A DNA stretch of 32,176 bases from positions 1 through 32,176 of IMG/VR virus record IMGVR_UViG_3300038701_001751. One strand, given 5' to 3'. Every line of letters begins with the position of its first letter. The stretch's first letter is position 1. The notes under the pieces were generated by a model that worked only from the letters and a program-made list of their open reading frames with translations, ran no database searches and had not been told where the DNA came from. Below are positions 31,115 to 32,176 of the stretch, piece by piece. The position numbers and the translations under genes were made by a program. Source of the stretch: a virus.

Positions 31115-31543
31115 ATGGGCGACCCTTCAGACTTCAAAGCCTTGCAGATAGCGTCGAGAATTCTCAGGCAGCACGAGGGCCTGAGGCTTTTCCCGTACCG
31201 ATGCACGGCAGGTAAGCTCACCATAGGCTACGGCCGCAATCTCGAAGACGTCGGCATCAGTGATGACGAGGCGCAGCTGATGCTGAGCGCCGACATCAAG
31301 TCCGCGTATTCCGACGTCTCCGTATACAGCTGGTGGCCTGATCTCAGTGACCGCCGAAAGGCCGTCCTGATCGATATGCGGTTCAACCTCGGTGGCGCAG
31401 GCTTCCGTGGGTTCCGCCACATGCTGGGCGCGATCAGCGCTGGGGACTATGACGCTGCCGCCAATGAGATGCTGGACTCTCTGTGGGCCACTCAGGTCGG
31501 ACAGCGCGCAACCACGCTGGCGGAGATGATGCGCGATGGCTGA
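31115..31543 (+). CDS. T4-type lysozyme (GH24 endolysin)
   Basis: The protein has 142 residues. The catalytic pattern Glu-8-Cys-5-Thr is visible: E21, C30 and T36 (HEGLRL, PYRC, GKLTIGYG). The Asp position is Cys, an accepted variant in phage GH24 enzymes. The later NLGGAGFRGFRHM and WATQVGQRA segments agree with the family. There is no signal peptide, so release through a holin is expected; candidates are the small membrane proteins nearby. It cuts the peptidoglycan glycan chain at the end of infection. The stop overlaps the next gene by eight bases. Confidence 0.92.
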   Translation: MGDPSDFKALQIASRILRQHEGLRLFPYRCTAGKLTIGYGRNLEDVGISDDEAQLMLSADIKSAYSDVSVYSWWPDLSDRRKAVLIDMRFNLGGAGFRGFRHMLGAISAGDYDAAANEMLDSLWATQVGQRATTLAEMMRDG

Positions 31544-32176
31544 TTATCCAACAGAGGTAGGAAACCTAAGCCCGTTCCTGTACTGGAAGATTGATGAGGC
31601 CAGCGGGGCTCTGGCCGACTCCTCTGGTAACTCTAACGCTTCAGTCGCTCAGTCGATCACGACCTACCAAGACACGGACATAATCTCGGAGGCTGGGGCG
31701 GCGGAGTTCAACGGGTCCAGTGACTACGCGAAAGACACCGCGGCGTCCGCCTATGTTGTAGATGGCGTGATGAGCGCGGTGTTTGCGTTCCGGTACAACG
31801 ACACCCTGCCGGCCAGCGGTACGCTGTTTCATATTGGCGACTTCGGTAACGGATCCAATCGCGGCTTCCGGTTTTACTTTGCAGCCGGTGTGACGACGCT
31901 GCAGGGCTGGGCTTCCAGTAACTTCAGGACTGTCAACATCGCGTGGCAGCCCACTATCGGCGTCGACAGCCTCGTCGCCATCGTCCTCACCACCACAAAC
32001 GTAAAGATATATGTGGACGGGACTGAGGTCGCCAGCACCAATCACTCTTGGACCTTCAACAACAACACTACAACCCCGCCCGTCACGCTGGGGTCCGCTC
32101 AGTCTTCAGGTGAGTCCGACTTCATGCAGGCGGACTACGGGCACTTCGCGCTCTTCAATCAGGCGCTAACGCCGGT
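31536..32176 (+). CDS. LamG/concanavalin-like virion protein, 3' end outside window
   Basis: The ATG at 31536 lies inside the lysozyme end; the frame is open to the right edge, giving 213 residues so far. The pattern PFLYWKIDEASGALADSSGN, AAEFNGSSDYAKD, then VKIYVDGTEVAS and GHFALFNQALTP is the LamG/concanavalin-like jelly-roll fold used for glycan binding. In phages these domains decorate capsids or tails. It begins the late region that presumably continues with structural genes. Confidence 0.8.
   Translation, partial: MADYPTEVGNLSPFLYWKIDEASGALADSSGNSNASVAQSITTYQDTDIISEAGAAEFNGSSDYAKDTAASAYVVDGVMSAVFAFRYNDTLPASGTLFHIGDFGNGSNRGFRFYFAAGVTTLQGWASSNFRTVNIAWQPTIGVDSLVAIVLTTTNVKIYVDGTEVASTNHSWTFNNNTTTPPVTLGSAQSSGESDFMQADYGHFALFNQALTP

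Noticed and set aside
1-32176. Prophage attachment site or insertion sequence
   Set aside because: No integrase, transposase, tRNA end or terminal repeat was found in the window.

Overview
The window is a near gap-free stretch of a tailed-phage genome that infects a Gram-negative bacterium, most likely a proteobacterium. The evidence is a lambda-style early region (Cro-like repressor, replication initiator-like protein, RecT, YqaJ-type exonuclease, SSB, NinB), a lipobox lipoprotein, a small protein with a signal peptide and a PEP-CTERM-like tail, sigma70-like promoters and purine-rich ribosome binding sites. Base composition is GC-rich by eye. I see no integrase, CI-type repressor, terminase, portal, major capsid, DNA polymerase or RNA polymerase here, so this is only part of the genome and lifestyle is undecided.

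Layout. (1) 1-15928, plus strand: late, virion-associated genes. They are an acidic protein with a ParB-like fold cut by the left edge, a small helical protein, a G8-domain beta-helix protein (probable tailspike), an unknown 200-aa protein, a second beta-helix protein, a repeat-rich tail/fibre protein, a 128-aa protein, and a 3119-aa polyvalent protein carrying RadC/JAB-like, possible ADP-ribosyltransferase-like, zincin and LPD38-like regions. That last one is probably packaged and ejected with the DNA. (2) 22488-15894, minus strand: the leftward early operon, running through two small proteins, RecT, two small unknowns, exonuclease, a DUF1351-type protein, SSB, HTH proteins, a PEP-CTERM-like protein, a zinc-ribbon protein, a short basic protein, a SprT-like metallopeptidase and a small membrane protein. 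A second regulatory region with an operator-like palindrome lies at about 16803-16985. (3) 22489-22708: back-to-back leftward and rightward promoters with operator-like inverted repeats between them. (4) 22709-31032, plus strand: the rightward early operon with Cro-like protein, replication protein, helicase, TOPRIM primase, NinB, three nuclease-like proteins, a T5 A1-like phosphoesterase, membrane proteins and a lipoprotein, a dATP/dGTP diphosphohydrolase-like protein and a winged-helix regulator. (5) 31033-32176: a possible promoter, a lysozyme and a LamG-like protein cut by the right edge.

How it works together (inference). The Cro-like protein probably acts at the divergent region. The leftward genes supply single-strand annealing recombination and ssDNA handling. 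The rightward genes supply origin recognition, unwinding, priming, DNA processing, nucleotide-pool change and perhaps host DNA breakdown. Almost every gene junction is an ATGA or GTGA stop/start overlap, so translational coupling is the rule. I used these overlaps to choose starts.

The most unusual items are the phage-encoded PEP-CTERM-like protein, a lambda-like divergent control region apparently without cI, the multi-effector 3119-aa protein, and a paired 15-bp repeat beside a separate operator-like palindrome.
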